64,000 nucleotides of DNA from Aedoeadaptatus coli (GTDB taxonomy: Bacteria > Bacillota > Clostridia > Tissierellales > Peptoniphilaceae): the NCBI RefSeq assembly GCF_900343085.1, contig NZ_OPYI01000004.1, positions 1 through 64,000 of the forward strand. Direction: 5' to 3'. The notes under the pieces were generated by a model. It saw nothing but the letters and a program-made list of their open reading frames with translations. It was not told the DNA's origin and did no database searches. This document shows positions 8,046 to 16,951 of the stretch, piece by piece. The position numbers were made by a program, and so were the translations under genes. The first letter of the stretch is position 1. Each line of letters starts with the position of its first letter.

Positions 8046-9791
8046 TTGAACACCTATCGAAAATTATTTTCTTACATACCGGAGAAGCGAAGTAACGGCT
8101 TTTTATCGGCCGCCTTTTCCGTGATCGCCGTGTGCTGTCATTTATTCGGCTATTACTGTCTGTGGCTCGCCCTAAAGGCCATTTTCATTCAACAGGATTT
8201 CAGCGCGGGCAGCGATTACGCCCTTCGCGTGGTAGCGGCATTTGTCGCTTACGGGATTCTCTATTTTCTCGGCACATGGATGAGCCACTTGGCGGCCTTT
8301 CGCTTGGAGACCCGCCTGAGGGAAAAGGGCATCGATCATCTCTTGACGGCGTCCAATACTTTTTACGACAAAAACCAATCGGGGCGCGTGCGCAAAATCA
8401 TCGACGACAATGTGGAGCAGACCCATATGGCCGTGGCCCATTTGATTCCCGATCAGACCGTGGCCATTTTAACGCCCATTCTTATGTTTGTCGTCATCGG
8501 CCTGGTGGATTTGCGGCTGGCTGGCTTTTTCGGCGTCATCGTCCTCTTGTCGGGCTTCCTCTGCTTCAAAATGATGGGGGAAAAAGAGTTTATGAGCGCC
8601 TATATGGAGCAGCTGGATCTGTTAAATGCCGAAGCCGTGGAATACGTGCGGGGCATGCAGGTGGTGAAGCTGTTTGCCGCGCCCATCGTGAGCTTTAAGC
8701 GCCTGTACGGTACCATCAACGATTACGCCGACATGGTTTATAACTACTCCATGTCCTGCCGCATTCCCTATGTCACCTTTCAGTGGTTATTGAATTTATT
8801 TATCGTGGCGCCTGTTTTCTACGCAGTCTACCGCGTAGGGGCGGGAGACGCCGGGGGCCTGTGGGCGGCAAAGGCCTTGTTCTTCGCGCTGTTTATGGGC
8901 ATGTTCTTTGCCAACATTATGAAGATTATGTATGTGTCCATGTATCACGTGCAGGCCAATCGCGCCGTGGATACATTGGAGGTCCTGTTTAAAGAGATGG
9001 AGGAAAAGAAAATGGTCTTCGGAAAGGAAAGAGACTTCGGCGACGGATCCATTTCCTTTAGCCATGTGGACTTTTCTTATGAGGACGAAAAAATTCTCTC
9101 CGACTTCTCCCTCCACTTGAATGCGGGAAAAGTTTACGCCTTTGTCGGTCCTTCCGGCGGCGGCAAATCCACCATCGCCAAGCTCGTCTCCGGGCTCTAT
9201 CCGGTGAATAAAGGCGCAGTGATCATCGGCGAGAAGCCCATAAACGCCTACGACAAAGAAGCGGTCATGGAAACGGTGGGCATGGTGTTTCAACAGGCGA
9301 AGCTTTTTGAGGGCCTGTCCATTTACGATAATGTGAAACTTGCAGGCCCCGAGGCATCCCCGGAAGAAGTGCATCGGGCCCTGGCCTTAGCCCGCTGCGA
9401 AGAATTCAAGGAGAAATTTTCCGCAGGCTACGACACCGTCATCGGCGCCGAGGGCGTGAAGCTTTCAGGCGGCGAGTGCCAACGGGTCGCCATCGCCCGA
9501 CTGTTTTTAAAAGATCCGAAGATCCTCATTTTGGATGAAGCCTCAGCGGCGGCGGATCCCGAAAACGAATACGAGATCCAAAAGGCCTTTTCCAACTTAA
9601 TGAAGGGCCGCACCACAATTATGATCGCCCACCGCGTGAGCAGCATTCGCGGCGTGGACGAGATTCTCTTTATCGAAGGTGGAAAGGTCATCGAACGAGG
9701 CAATCACGACGCCCTTATGAAAGAGGATGGCCGCTACGCCCGGTTTGTCAACTTGTATCACGAGGCCAATGAATGGAGGATCGACGGATGA
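8046..9791 (+). CDS. ABC transporter half, permease-ATPase fusion (first of pair)
   Basis: This is a 581-residue exporter-type ABC half transporter: six membrane helices in the first ~320 residues, then an ATPase domain. Walker A is GPSGGGKST (about 370), the signature is LSGGE, Walker B is ILILDEASAAADP, and the H-loop lies in IAHRVSS. The TTG start follows GAAAGGAGAT at 8034-8043. The second half transporter overlaps its end, so the two probably form a heterodimer. Such pairs with an AraC regulator are often linked to siderophore or metallophore traffic (YbtPQ/IrtAB-like). Substrate and direction are not visible in the sequence. Confidence 0.85.
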   Translation: MNTYRKLFSYIPEKRSNGFLSAAFSVIAVCCHLFGYYCLWLALKAIFIQQDFSAGSDYALRVVAAFVAYGILYFLGTWMSHLAAFRLETRLREKGIDHLLTASNTFYDKNQSGRVRKIIDDNVEQTHMAVAHLIPDQTVAILTPILMFVVIGLVDLRLAGFFGVIVLLSGFLCFKMMGEKEFMSAYMEQLDLLNAEAVEYVRGMQVVKLFAAPIVSFKRLYGTINDYADMVYNYSMSCRIPYVTFQWLLNLFIVAPVFYAVYRVGAGDAGGLWAAKALFFALFMGMFFANIMKIMYVSMYHVQANRAVDTLEVLFKEMEEKKMVFGKERDFGDGSISFSHVDFSYEDEKILSDFSLHLNAGKVYAFVGPSGGGKSTIAKLVSGLYPVNKGAVIIGEKPINAYDKEAVMETVGMVFQQAKLFEGLSIYDNVKLAGPEASPEEVHRALALARCEEFKEKFSAGYDTVIGAEGVKLSGGECQRVAIARLFLKDPKILILDEASAAADPENEYEIQKAFSNLMKGRTTIMIAHRVSSIRGVDEILFIEGGKVIERGNHDALMKEDGRYARFVNLYHEANEWRIDG

Positions 9792-11509
9792 AAAAGTATT
9801 TACAAAAAACCTACGCCCTCACGGAACGGGGAGCCGACGGTCTGTGGCGGGCGACGGTCTACGGCTTTTTAAAAAACATCACCTACATGCTCCCCATGTT
9901 TCTCTTAATGTATGCCACCAACGGCCTCTTGGGCTTTGGAAGTTTCAATACAGCTTACGGGACTCTGGGCTTTGTGCTTATCGGCGTAGTCATGTTTCTG
10001 GTCATCAATAAGGAGTACCACACCACCTTTAACGAAACCTACAAAGAATCGGCGAATCTGCGCATGGAAATCGCCGAGGGAATCAGGCAATTGCCCCTGT
10101 CCTCCTTTAATAAAAAGGACTTAACCGATGTCTCCCAAACCATGATGAAGGATGTGGAGGCCATCGAACACGCCCTGTCTCACTCCGTGCCGACCTACTA
10201 CGCCTACCTTGCCACGGTGGCGGTGATCGGCATCATGCTTCTCATCGGCCAACCCCTTCTGGGGCTCGCCGTCTTGGCGCCCATTGTGCTTAGCATTTTT
10301 CTCGCCCATCTGTCGCAAAAAATGCAAAAACGAGCGACGAAAAAGTATTATCTTCGTCAGCGCAAGTCCTCGAAAGCCTTTCAGGAACTTATCGATCTTC
10401 ACGAGGAGATTCAGTCCTACCATTTAAGCGAGACAAAGAAAAGTGAGGCGACGCGACTGGTGCGGCGAAACGAAGCCGTGCACATTCACACGGAGCTAGG
10501 TCAGGCTCTTCCCGTCACCTTTTCCGGCGCAATTAGCTTTTTGTCTCTGGGCTTTGCCATGGTGGCGGGCACCCGGCTTCTGCAAAGCGGCACCATTAAC
10601 GTGCTCTACTTTGCCGGCTATGTCTTTGCGGCGGCCCGCCTGATCGACGCCACCACCGCCTTCACCATGGCCCACGCGGAAATCGCCTACATTTCAAGTA
10701 GCGTCGATAAAATCAAAAGCTTGGTGGATGCGCCGGAACAAACGGGAAGCCCGACGGCCCTCACCGGCTTTGACATCGCCGGGGAAGATGTCTGCTTCGC
10801 CTACGATAAGAAAAAGAACGTCATCGATGGCATCGCCTTTGAAGCGAAGCAAAACACGGTAACGGCATTGGTGGGCCCCTCCGGCTGCGGCAAATCCACC
10901 TTGCTCCGCTTGGTGAGCCGCCTCTACGATTACGATTCCGGACACATGACGCTGGACGGCAAAGAGCTGTCGGCCATTCAAACGGAGGATCTGTTTAAGC
11001 ACGTGTCCATGGTCTTTCAAGACGTACTCCTCTTCAACGGCTCCGTCTTCGATAACATTCGCATCGGCAAATACGATGCCGCGGAAGAAGAAATTTACGA
11101 AGCGGCGAAACGTGCCGGCTGCGACGATTTCGTAAAGCAATTGCCTGAGGGCTACGACACAATTATCGGCGAAAACGGCTCCCGCCTTTCCGGCGGCCAG
11201 CGGCAGCGAATCTCCATCGCCCGCGCCTTTTTGAAAGATGCGGAGATCATTCTTTTGGATGAAATCGCCGCGTCCTTGGATGTGGAAAACGAAAAATACA
11301 TTCAGGAATCCTTGAATCGGCTGATAAAAAACAAAACGGTGATGATTATTTCCCACCGCATGAAATCCATCGAAGGGGTGGATCAGATCATCGTGATGAA
11401 CGGCGGAAAGATCGAAGCCTGTGGACGCCACGAGGCCCTTTTGAAAGAAAGCCCCACCTACCGCACCATGATCGAAAGCTTCGAGCGCTCCGATGCCTAT
11501 GTCTATTAG
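9788..11509 (+). CDS. ABC transporter half, permease-ATPase fusion (second of pair)
   Basis: This 573-residue half transporter is the partner of the preceding gene. The start at ATG 9788 is chosen because GGAGG sits 8 bases upstream and the ATGA overlaps the previous stop; ATG 9773 has no site. It has an N-terminal membrane domain (about 1-310), then Walker A GPSGCGKST, signature LSGGQ, Walker B IILLDEIAASLD, and H-loop ISHRMKS. Both ATP sites of the pair look intact, although the first gene has LSGGE where this one has LSGGQ. An import or export role for an iron chelate is inference from family and context only. Confidence 0.85.
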   Translation: MKKYLQKTYALTERGADGLWRATVYGFLKNITYMLPMFLLMYATNGLLGFGSFNTAYGTLGFVLIGVVMFLVINKEYHTTFNETYKESANLRMEIAEGIRQLPLSSFNKKDLTDVSQTMMKDVEAIEHALSHSVPTYYAYLATVAVIGIMLLIGQPLLGLAVLAPIVLSIFLAHLSQKMQKRATKKYYLRQRKSSKAFQELIDLHEEIQSYHLSETKKSEATRLVRRNEAVHIHTELGQALPVTFSGAISFLSLGFAMVAGTRLLQSGTINVLYFAGYVFAAARLIDATTAFTMAHAEIAYISSSVDKIKSLVDAPEQTGSPTALTGFDIAGEDVCFAYDKKKNVIDGIAFEAKQNTVTALVGPSGCGKSTLLRLVSRLYDYDSGHMTLDGKELSAIQTEDLFKHVSMVFQDVLLFNGSVFDNIRIGKYDAAEEEIYEAAKRAGCDDFVKQLPEGYDTIIGENGSRLSGGQRQRISIARAFLKDAEIILLDEIAASLDVENEKYIQESLNRLIKNKTVMIISHRMKSIEGVDQIIVMNGGKIEACGRHEALLKESPTYRTMIESFERSDAYVY

Positions 11510-11518
11510 GAGAATGCC

Positions 11519-12508
11519 ATGACGAATTTAGAAGATTGGGTGGAAGGCATTGAGTCTTGGGGCTTTCGCGTCGTGGATTACGACGCGGACACCATGTATT
11601 TTGAAGGCGTTGATAGCGATGAGGACACCATGGTCACCTATCGCATCGCCCCCGGCGTCTTCGTCGATTACATCAACATAAAGAGCCGCTATCGCTCGGA
11701 AAATGCCGCTCACAGCGGCAGGCGGGGCTATCGCATAGCCTATTGCAGCAGCGGAAACTACTACACCCACATTAACGGAAGCAAAGTGTTAATCACCTCG
11801 GCGGAAGTTTTTGTGGGTAAAGCGATTCCCGAAGCCAAGGCTTCCTACGGTACGCAAGAGGGCATCGTCGCTTTTAATATCGTGGTGGCACCCGATGAAA
11901 TCGAGGGACGCACGTTTTTGGCGGATCTGTCCCGAGATTTTGTCGAAGCGGTAAAAGAGGTCAAGGACATGGGTTTTACGGTGAAGCGAAAAGATGCTCT
12001 GGACGAAGCCCGCGGCTTAATCGACGCATTGGCAAAAGCGGATCGCGCCGGCATCGGTCTCATGGCCTTTCGACTTCTCTCCACCATTTCCAAGGAGCAA
12101 GTGAGCGCCAATCGCAAGCGCTATTTTCAAGAGACGGAGGATGAATTTGTTGCTGAAATCGAGCAGTACTTACGGGAGAATTTAAAGGAGCCCGTGACCT
12201 TAGACCGCCTGGAAGAAGTCTTTGGTTGTTCCAAATCCACGATCATCAACAAATTCATCCGCACTTACCAATACACTCCCATGAAATACCTGGCGAATTT
12301 GCGCATGATGGAAGCGGAGCGGCAATTAATCGACACCAACGCCTCCATGACCTACATCGCCGAGTCCGTAGGCTACGACAACCCGTCGAATTTTTCCCGG
12401 GCCTTTAAGCAGTTTACGGGATTATCTCCGTCGGCTTACAGAAAATGCTTCGGCCAATCGAAAAATGACACAAAAAAAGCCAAGCCAACGTCCAGAGTGA
12501 TCCCATAA
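11519..12508 (+). CDS. AraC-family transcriptional regulator
   Basis: This is a 329-residue regulator starting 9 bases after the second ABC gene, with TAGGAG upstream. The C-terminal ~100 residues are a double helix-turn-helix (LDRLEEVFGCSKSTIINKF; SMTYIAESVGYDNPSNFSRAF; FTGLSPSAYRK). The N-terminal ~210 residues are probably the effector or dimer domain, but I do not recognise a named fold. Co-transcription with the two ABC genes suggests that it controls them, and the ATTTCG array at 7929-7956 is a plausible site. The ligand is unknown. Confidence 0.9.
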   Translation: MTNLEDWVEGIESWGFRVVDYDADTMYFEGVDSDEDTMVTYRIAPGVFVDYINIKSRYRSENAAHSGRRGYRIAYCSSGNYYTHINGSKVLITSAEVFVGKAIPEAKASYGTQEGIVAFNIVVAPDEIEGRTFLADLSRDFVEAVKEVKDMGFTVKRKDALDEARGLIDALAKADRAGIGLMAFRLLSTISKEQVSANRKRYFQETEDEFVAEIEQYLRENLKEPVTLDRLEEVFGCSKSTIINKFIRTYQYTPMKYLANLRMMEAERQLIDTNASMTYIAESVGYDNPSNFSRAFKQFTGLSPSAYRKCFGQSKNDTKKAKPTSRVIP

Positions 12509-12538
12509 AGTATTCCGCATTCGAGTGCGAATTTCTCA

Positions 12539-12565
12539 TTGACAAATCTGCAATAAATATATAAA
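12539..12565 (+). promoter_or_regulatory. Candidate promoter for the small membrane protein
   Basis: TTGACA at 12539-12544 is followed by TATAAA at 12560-12565 (15 bp spacing) or TAAATT at 12562 (17 bp). It lies between the AraC gene and the 61-residue ORF. Confidence 0.45.
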
Positions 12566-12598
12566 TTAAAAACACAATTGTTCAGTAAAGGAGGAATT

Positions 12599-12784
12599 AT
12601 GAACCGGAGAAGTCGAATTTGTCTTTATACCATCGCCTTGTCCTACATTCTCTTGCAATTGGTAAGACTATGGCTCGAGTATTTCAGTGCTTCAATGGGC
12701 GGCATTCCTTCTTATTTTGCGCTGCCCCTTGTGCCCGTCGGATTGGGCTTAATCTCATGCCTGTTGGGTGAGATAAAAGAATAA
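12599..12784 (+). CDS. Small two-helix membrane protein, unknown
   Basis: This 61-residue protein starts at ATG 12599 after AAAGGAGGAATT, an excellent ribosome binding site; an upstream ATG at 12578 would put the site inside the gene. It has two hydrophobic segments (about residues 8-25 and 38-55), separated by a loop with aromatic residues. No family is recognised. It lies 90 bases after the AraC gene with its own candidate promoter and is followed by a strong terminator, so it is likely a single-gene transcript. Confidence 0.6.
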   Translation: MNRRSRICLYTIALSYILLQLVRLWLEYFSASMGGIPSYFALPLVPVGLGLISCLLGEIKE

Positions 12785-12852
12785 GTTGTCTAAAGGCGTC
12801 ATCAGCCTTGTGCGGAACATTATTGCGGCGTCGCATTCCACGAAAGCCTTTA

Positions 12853-12891
12853 AAGGATCCATTGATAGTCAATCCTCAATGGATCCTATTT
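12853..12891 (+). terminator. Strong terminator hairpin
   Basis: AGGATCCATTGA at 12854-12865 and TCAATGGATCCT at 12876-12887 form a perfect 12-bp stem followed by ATTTTA. Confidence 0.7.
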
Positions 12892-12945
12892 TATAATGAG
12901 AGAACACGATTCGACTGATGTCACAAAGGTTGATAGACAAATAAA

Positions 12946-12968
12946 AAAGGAAGACGGCTGTCTTCCTT
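12946..12968 (-). terminator. Terminator of the DMT permease gene
   Basis: AAGGAAGAC and GTCTTCCTT form a 9-bp stem followed on the minus strand by a T run. It overlaps the stop codon of the permease. Confidence 0.7.
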
Positions 12969-13896
12969 AATCCTCTTCGCGGACGCGCTCCCGAAGGGGT
13001 TTTTGTTTTTTGGGTTTCTTTTTTTCCGGTAGAGAGAGCAAAAGCACGGAGCCGAAAATCATCAGCATGCCGACGAGGTCGGTGGTTTTAAAGGTCAGAT
13101 GATAGAGCACCATGGCGACGATGGTGGAAAACACAGCTTCGGACAGGGCGAAGATGCTGGATTTCTGCGCGCCGGTGTAGCGGGCCCCTTCCAGAAAGGT
13201 CCAGAAAGGGATCAGAGTGCCGCCGATAATGGTGTAGAGCACGCAGAGGGTGGCGGTTGCATCCCAGGTAGGTGCGGTAAAATCCGGCCGCGTCAACAAA
13301 GTGAGAACAATGCCGCCCAAGAGCATGGAGGGCCCAATAATTTCCATGGAGCGATAGGTTTTGGAGAGGCCCGTGGGCGCCAGGTTGAAATTCATAAATC
13401 CTACGGCGGAAATCAACCCCCAAATAATCGCCTGACTATTCACCTTTAAATTCGACGGGTCGCCGCCAGTGACCATAAGAAAGAGCCCGAGGCTGCACAG
13501 TGCCAGGGTGGGATAAACGATGGGCTTGGGCCAGGTCCGCTCTTTGATGGCTACGACGAAGATGACGAAAAACATCCCCGTGTATTGAATCAAGGTCGTC
13601 GTCGGCGCATTGGAATAGGAGATGGCGGTGAAGTAGCCGTATTGCATGCATAAAATCCCGCCGATGGAGTAGAGAAGAAAGGCGGGGATATTTTCTCGCT
13701 TGCGCACTACGCGAAAGGCGTAGCGGCCGCTGTGGTATAAGTCGTTAATAAAGAGGACGATGCCTACGATAATCAGACGCACGGCGACGAGAACATCCGG
13801 CGTAAAGCCCTTGTATTGAAAAATATACGCGCCCACATTACCGTTAAGAGCCCACATAAATGTGGACAAAAAAATTAAAAGCATACCCTTGAGCAT
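12967..13896 (-). CDS. EamA/DMT-superfamily permease
   Basis: This is a membrane permease of 309 residues from ATG 13896, preceded by GAAAGGGG; a longer frame to 13971 would add an unlikely Arg-rich leader. About ten helices in two five-helix EamA repeats are visible, beginning MLKGMLLIFLSTFMWALNGN. The Lys/Arg-rich C terminus is cytoplasmic. The family includes amino-acid and metabolite exporters and importers; the substrate cannot be deduced. It is divergent from the ABC importer operon, and several palindromes lie in the shared upstream region. Confidence 0.85.
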   Translation of the reverse strand: MLKGMLLIFLSTFMWALNGNVGAYIFQYKGFTPDVLVAVRLIIVGIVLFINDLYHSGRYAFRVVRKRENIPAFLLYSIGGILCMQYGYFTAISYSNAPTTTLIQYTGMFFVIFVVAIKERTWPKPIVYPTLALCSLGLFLMVTGGDPSNLKVNSQAIIWGLISAVGFMNFNLAPTGLSKTYRSMEIIGPSMLLGGIVLTLLTRPDFTAPTWDATATLCVLYTIIGGTLIPFWTFLEGARYTGAQKSSIFALSEAVFSTIVAMVLYHLTFKTTDLVGMLMIFGSVLLLSLPEKKKPKKQKPLRERVREED

Positions 13897-13924
13897 ATTA
13901 GCATGACCCCTTTCTTGATGCGTT

Positions 13925-13969
13925 GTTTCACAGGTTAAACGGCAACGTCGACGTTGAAACAAGTGAAAC
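13925..13969. promoter_or_regulatory. Palindromes in the region upstream of the permease
   Basis: A perfect 14-bp palindrome, CAACGTCGACGTTG, lies at 13943-13956. It sits between inverted GTTTCAC (13925-13931) and GTGAAAC (13963-13969). These are operator-like and lie just upstream of the DMT permease start. No adjacent regulator gene matches them. The remaining intergenic sequence up to 14185 shows no gene; TATAAT at 14124-14129 could be a -10 box for the importer. Confidence 0.45.
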
Positions 13970-14185
13970 ACTATGTCTATTATGGGGGCCGCGTTTGAGG
14001 AAAGTCAAGGCGAAAGGCCGATGTATACAAAGATAAGCCAGAGGTGAATTTTTCAAGAATGAAAAGGAAGAAAACGGAAACTTTACAAGGGCTAACGGGG
14101 ATTTAATAAGGATTTGCTTTTCCTATAATTTACATGGTTTATGCTATGGGGGATGAAAAATTTACAAATGCACAAGGAGGATGCA

Positions 14186-15277
14186 ATGATTCGACGAATG
14201 AAATGGTTGGTTGTGGCTTTGGGCCTGCTGCTGCTCGCGGGCTGCGCAAAAGAATCCACGGCCACGGACGCTTTGGATTTAAGTAAGATTACAGTGGAAG
14301 AGCTGGAAAAGAAGGCGAAGGAAGAAGGACAAGTCCACTCCGTGGGCATGCCCGATGCCTGGGCCAACTGGAAGGAAACCTGGGAAGATATTGAAAAGAC
14401 CTACGGCATCAGCCACTCGGATACGGATATGTCCTCGGCGGAAGAGCTTGCAAAGTTTGCCGCGGAAAAAACCAATGCTTCGGCAGACATCGGGGATGTG
14501 GGCATCGCCTTCGGTCCCGTAGCCGAAGAACAAGGCCTGTCCTTAAAGTACAAGACCTCTTACTGGGACGACATTCCCGAATGGGCGAAGGACGACGACG
14601 GCGACTGGCTCTTGGCCTACACGGGACAAATGTGTTTCATTACGGACAAACAAAATCTGCCTGAAGGGGTTGAGCCGCCGAAGACCTTCGACGATATTTT
14701 AAACGGCAATTATGTGTTGACCATCGGCGATATGGAAACGGCCAATCAAAGTCAATTCGCACTCTTAAATGCCGCTGTCACCTATGGCGGGGACGAAAAG
14801 AACCTCAAGCCCGGCCTGGACTTTTTCAAGAAGCTCGCCGAGCAAGGCCGCCTGAAGACCACCGACGCATCTCTGGCCAATTTGGAAACCGGGGAAGTGC
14901 AAGTGGGCATGTTGTGGGACTTTAACGCCCTGAACTACGCCGATGCCGTGGATCGGGACCGCTTCGTGATTACCGTGCCGCCGGTGACGGTCATGACCGG
15001 CTACACCACCATCATCAATCGCTACGCCGCCAATCCCTACTCCGCCGCTTTGGCCCGGGAATTTATTCTCTCCGACGAAGGACAGGATAATTTGGCCAAA
15101 GGCTACGCACGGCCCATTCGCGAAAATGCCAAGATTTCCGACGAAGCCAAGAAAAAACTCCTGCCTCCCTCGGCCTACAAGGACATTTACAAGGTCAAAG
15201 ACAGCAAGGCCTGGGAAGAAAGCACCAAGCAACTGGCTCAGCTGTGGCAAGAAAACGTCATGGCTTATATGAAGTAG
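14186..15277 (+). CDS. ABC transporter substrate-binding lipoprotein
   Basis: This is a 363-residue lipoprotein with signal MIRRMKWLVVALGLLLLAGC, whose LAGC lipobox gives Cys20 as the lipidated residue. The rest is a type-2 periplasmic-binding fold of the ferric/thiamine/spermidine/phosphonate class (for example YTGQMCFITDKQNLPEG and NRYAANPYSAALAREFILS). The start at ATG 14186 has AAGGAGG upstream; ATG 14141 would add a non-signal leader. It is the first gene of a four-gene importer and a metallophosphatase follows. A weak hairpin after it may raise its level over the permeases. Confidence 0.85.
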   Translation: MIRRMKWLVVALGLLLLAGCAKESTATDALDLSKITVEELEKKAKEEGQVHSVGMPDAWANWKETWEDIEKTYGISHSDTDMSSAEELAKFAAEKTNASADIGDVGIAFGPVAEEQGLSLKYKTSYWDDIPEWAKDDDGDWLLAYTGQMCFITDKQNLPEGVEPPKTFDDILNGNYVLTIGDMETANQSQFALLNAAVTYGGDEKNLKPGLDFFKKLAEQGRLKTTDASLANLETGEVQVGMLWDFNALNYADAVDRDRFVITVPPVTVMTGYTTIINRYAANPYSAALAREFILSDEGQDNLAKGYARPIRENAKISDEAKKKLLPPSAYKDIYKVKDSKAWEESTKQLAQLWQENVMAYMK

Positions 15278-15290
15278 ATACAGCACAACT

Positions 15291-15314
15291 TCGGGCCTTC
15301 GGGCCCCTTTTTAT
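15291..15314 (+). terminator. Attenuator-like hairpin between binding protein and permease
   Basis: GGGCC-TTCG-GGCCC followed by five T lies 14 bases after the binding protein stop. It probably allows partial read-through, since the downstream genes have no clear promoter. Confidence 0.55.
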
Positions 15315-15331
15315 TTCGAAAGGAGATGTTT

Positions 15332-16174
15332 ATGAAACGACGGCTGCCCTTTCACCTGGCCATGATTCTCTTTGCCCTTATCGCCGTGGCCGTATTGATC
15401 TTTCCCTCGGCGAATATGGTCCTTATGAGCTTTAAGTCTCCGGGGAGCGGATGGACCTTGGCCAATTACCGAGAGATCCTCACCGGGTCCATGTACACCG
15501 CGGCCATTAAAAACTCCGTGGGAATTTCCCTCTTTTCAAGTGTCGTGGCCATTGTCTTTACCACGGTGACCACCTACGCCATCGTGAGTCATTCGAAAAA
15601 GCTCAGAGAAACCTTCGTGGTCATCGCGAACATGACCTCAAACTTCGCCGGCATTCCCCTGGCCTTCGCCTACATTATTCTCCTGGGATCCTCGGGCGTG
15701 CTCCTCATTTTCGGCCGCCGCGCCGGCATCGACTGGCTCGCGAATTACAATCTCTATTCCCCCTGGGGCCTTTGCATCGTGTACCTCTATTTTCAACTGC
15801 CCATGGGCATCATCCTCCTTCTGCCCATTTACGACGCCCTTGACAAGGGATGGCGGGAATCGGCGGAGCTTTTAGGGGCGAGCAGCTTTCAATTCTGGCG
15901 GCGCATCGGTCTGCCCGTGCTCATGCCCTCCATCGTCGGCGTCTTCGCCATGATGTTTGCCAACGCCATGGGCGCCTACGCTTCTGCCGAGGCTTTGACG
16001 GGCACCGGGGTGAACCTCCTCTCCATACGCATCGCCAACACGGTGACCGGGGATATTTTCGCCCGGCCGGAAATCGGCGCGGCCTTGTCCGTATTGCTGG
16101 CGCTGATTCTTCTCATCAACATGATTTTGGGCGACAAACTGGCCAAGCGGGCCGAGAAAGTGAGTAAAGGATGA
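15332..16174 (+). CDS. ABC importer permease (first)
   Basis: This is a 280-residue inner-membrane permease with about six helices and a binding-protein-dependent EAA loop (ESAELLGASSFQFWRRIGLP). The start ATG 15332 follows GAAAGGAG at 7-base spacing; ATG 15326 overlaps that site. It overlaps the second permease by 4 bases. Family: PotB/ThiP/PhnU-like subunits that import small charged solutes. Confidence 0.85.
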   Translation: MKRRLPFHLAMILFALIAVAVLIFPSANMVLMSFKSPGSGWTLANYREILTGSMYTAAIKNSVGISLFSSVVAIVFTTVTTYAIVSHSKKLRETFVVIANMTSNFAGIPLAFAYIILLGSSGVLLIFGRRAGIDWLANYNLYSPWGLCIVYLYFQLPMGIILLLPIYDALDKGWRESAELLGASSFQFWRRIGLPVLMPSIVGVFAMMFANAMGAYASAEALTGTGVNLLSIRIANTVTGDIFARPEIGAALSVLLALILLINMILGDKLAKRAEKVSKG

Positions 16175-16950
16175 AAAAATTTGCAAAAAACGCCGCCATC
16201 GTCCTCATGCTTCTGTACCTTTTCGTGCCCCTGTTGGCCACATTGCTCTACGCCACCTCCACGGACTGGTCTTCCACCATGCTCCCCAGAGGCGCCACCC
16301 TCGCCTGGTTCGGGAAGCTACTTACGAATAAAACTTTTCTCCGCGCCTTGGGACGCACCTGCATTCTGTCGCTTATCGCCGTAAGCGTTGGCGCCGCGAT
16401 CATCGTGCCGAGCATCTTTGCCATCCACGTCTACTACCCGCGCCTGGAAAAGGTGGCGGAAGCCATGGTCATCGCATGCTACGCCTTTCCCGGCGTCATC
16501 CTAGCATTCGCTTTGATGAACACCTATGCCGCCTTGGGCATCCCCATGCTCACCGTGGTGGTGGGATCCTACATCCTCTTCATCTATCCCATGATTCGCC
16601 AGGGCACCTTAAACAGCCTTCGGGCCATCGGCGCACAGACCCTGATGGAGTCAGCGGAAATCCTCGGGGCGACTCCCTGGACGACCTTCAGAAAAGTTAT
16701 CCTGCCGACGATTATGCCCGGGGTGTTTTCCGCCTGCCTCTTCAGTTTTTCCACCCTCTTCGGCGAATTTGTCATCATTAATTTGGTGGTGGGATCGAAA
16801 TTTGAAACGGTGCAAATCTTTTTGAGAAAATCCCTCTCCGTCAACGGGCACATGGCCTCGGCCATTGTCATTCTCTACTTTATCGTCATCAGCGCCATCA
16901 CCTTCGGCGCCCTGGGCCTTACGAGAAAACAGAAAGGATACGAGGCGTAA
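16171..16950 (+). CDS. ABC importer permease (second)
   Basis: This 259-residue permease has about six helices and an EAA loop (ESAEILGATPWTTFRKVILP). Its ATG overlaps the preceding stop (ATGA). It forms the heterodimeric channel with the preceding permease. The ATPase gene follows 1 base after its stop. Confidence 0.85.
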   Translation: MKKFAKNAAIVLMLLYLFVPLLATLLYATSTDWSSTMLPRGATLAWFGKLLTNKTFLRALGRTCILSLIAVSVGAAIIVPSIFAIHVYYPRLEKVAEAMVIACYAFPGVILAFALMNTYAALGIPMLTVVVGSYILFIYPMIRQGTLNSLRAIGAQTLMESAEILGATPWTTFRKVILPTIMPGVFSACLFSFSTLFGEFVIINLVVGSKFETVQIFLRKSLSVNGHMASAIVILYFIVISAITFGALGLTRKQKGYEA

Positions 16951-16951
16951 T

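Noticed and set aside
10694-11431. 245-residue minus-strand frame opposite the second ABC gene
   Set aside because: Composition is the usual antisense artefact (many His, Phe, Gly), and the plus strand encodes a complete ABC ATPase.
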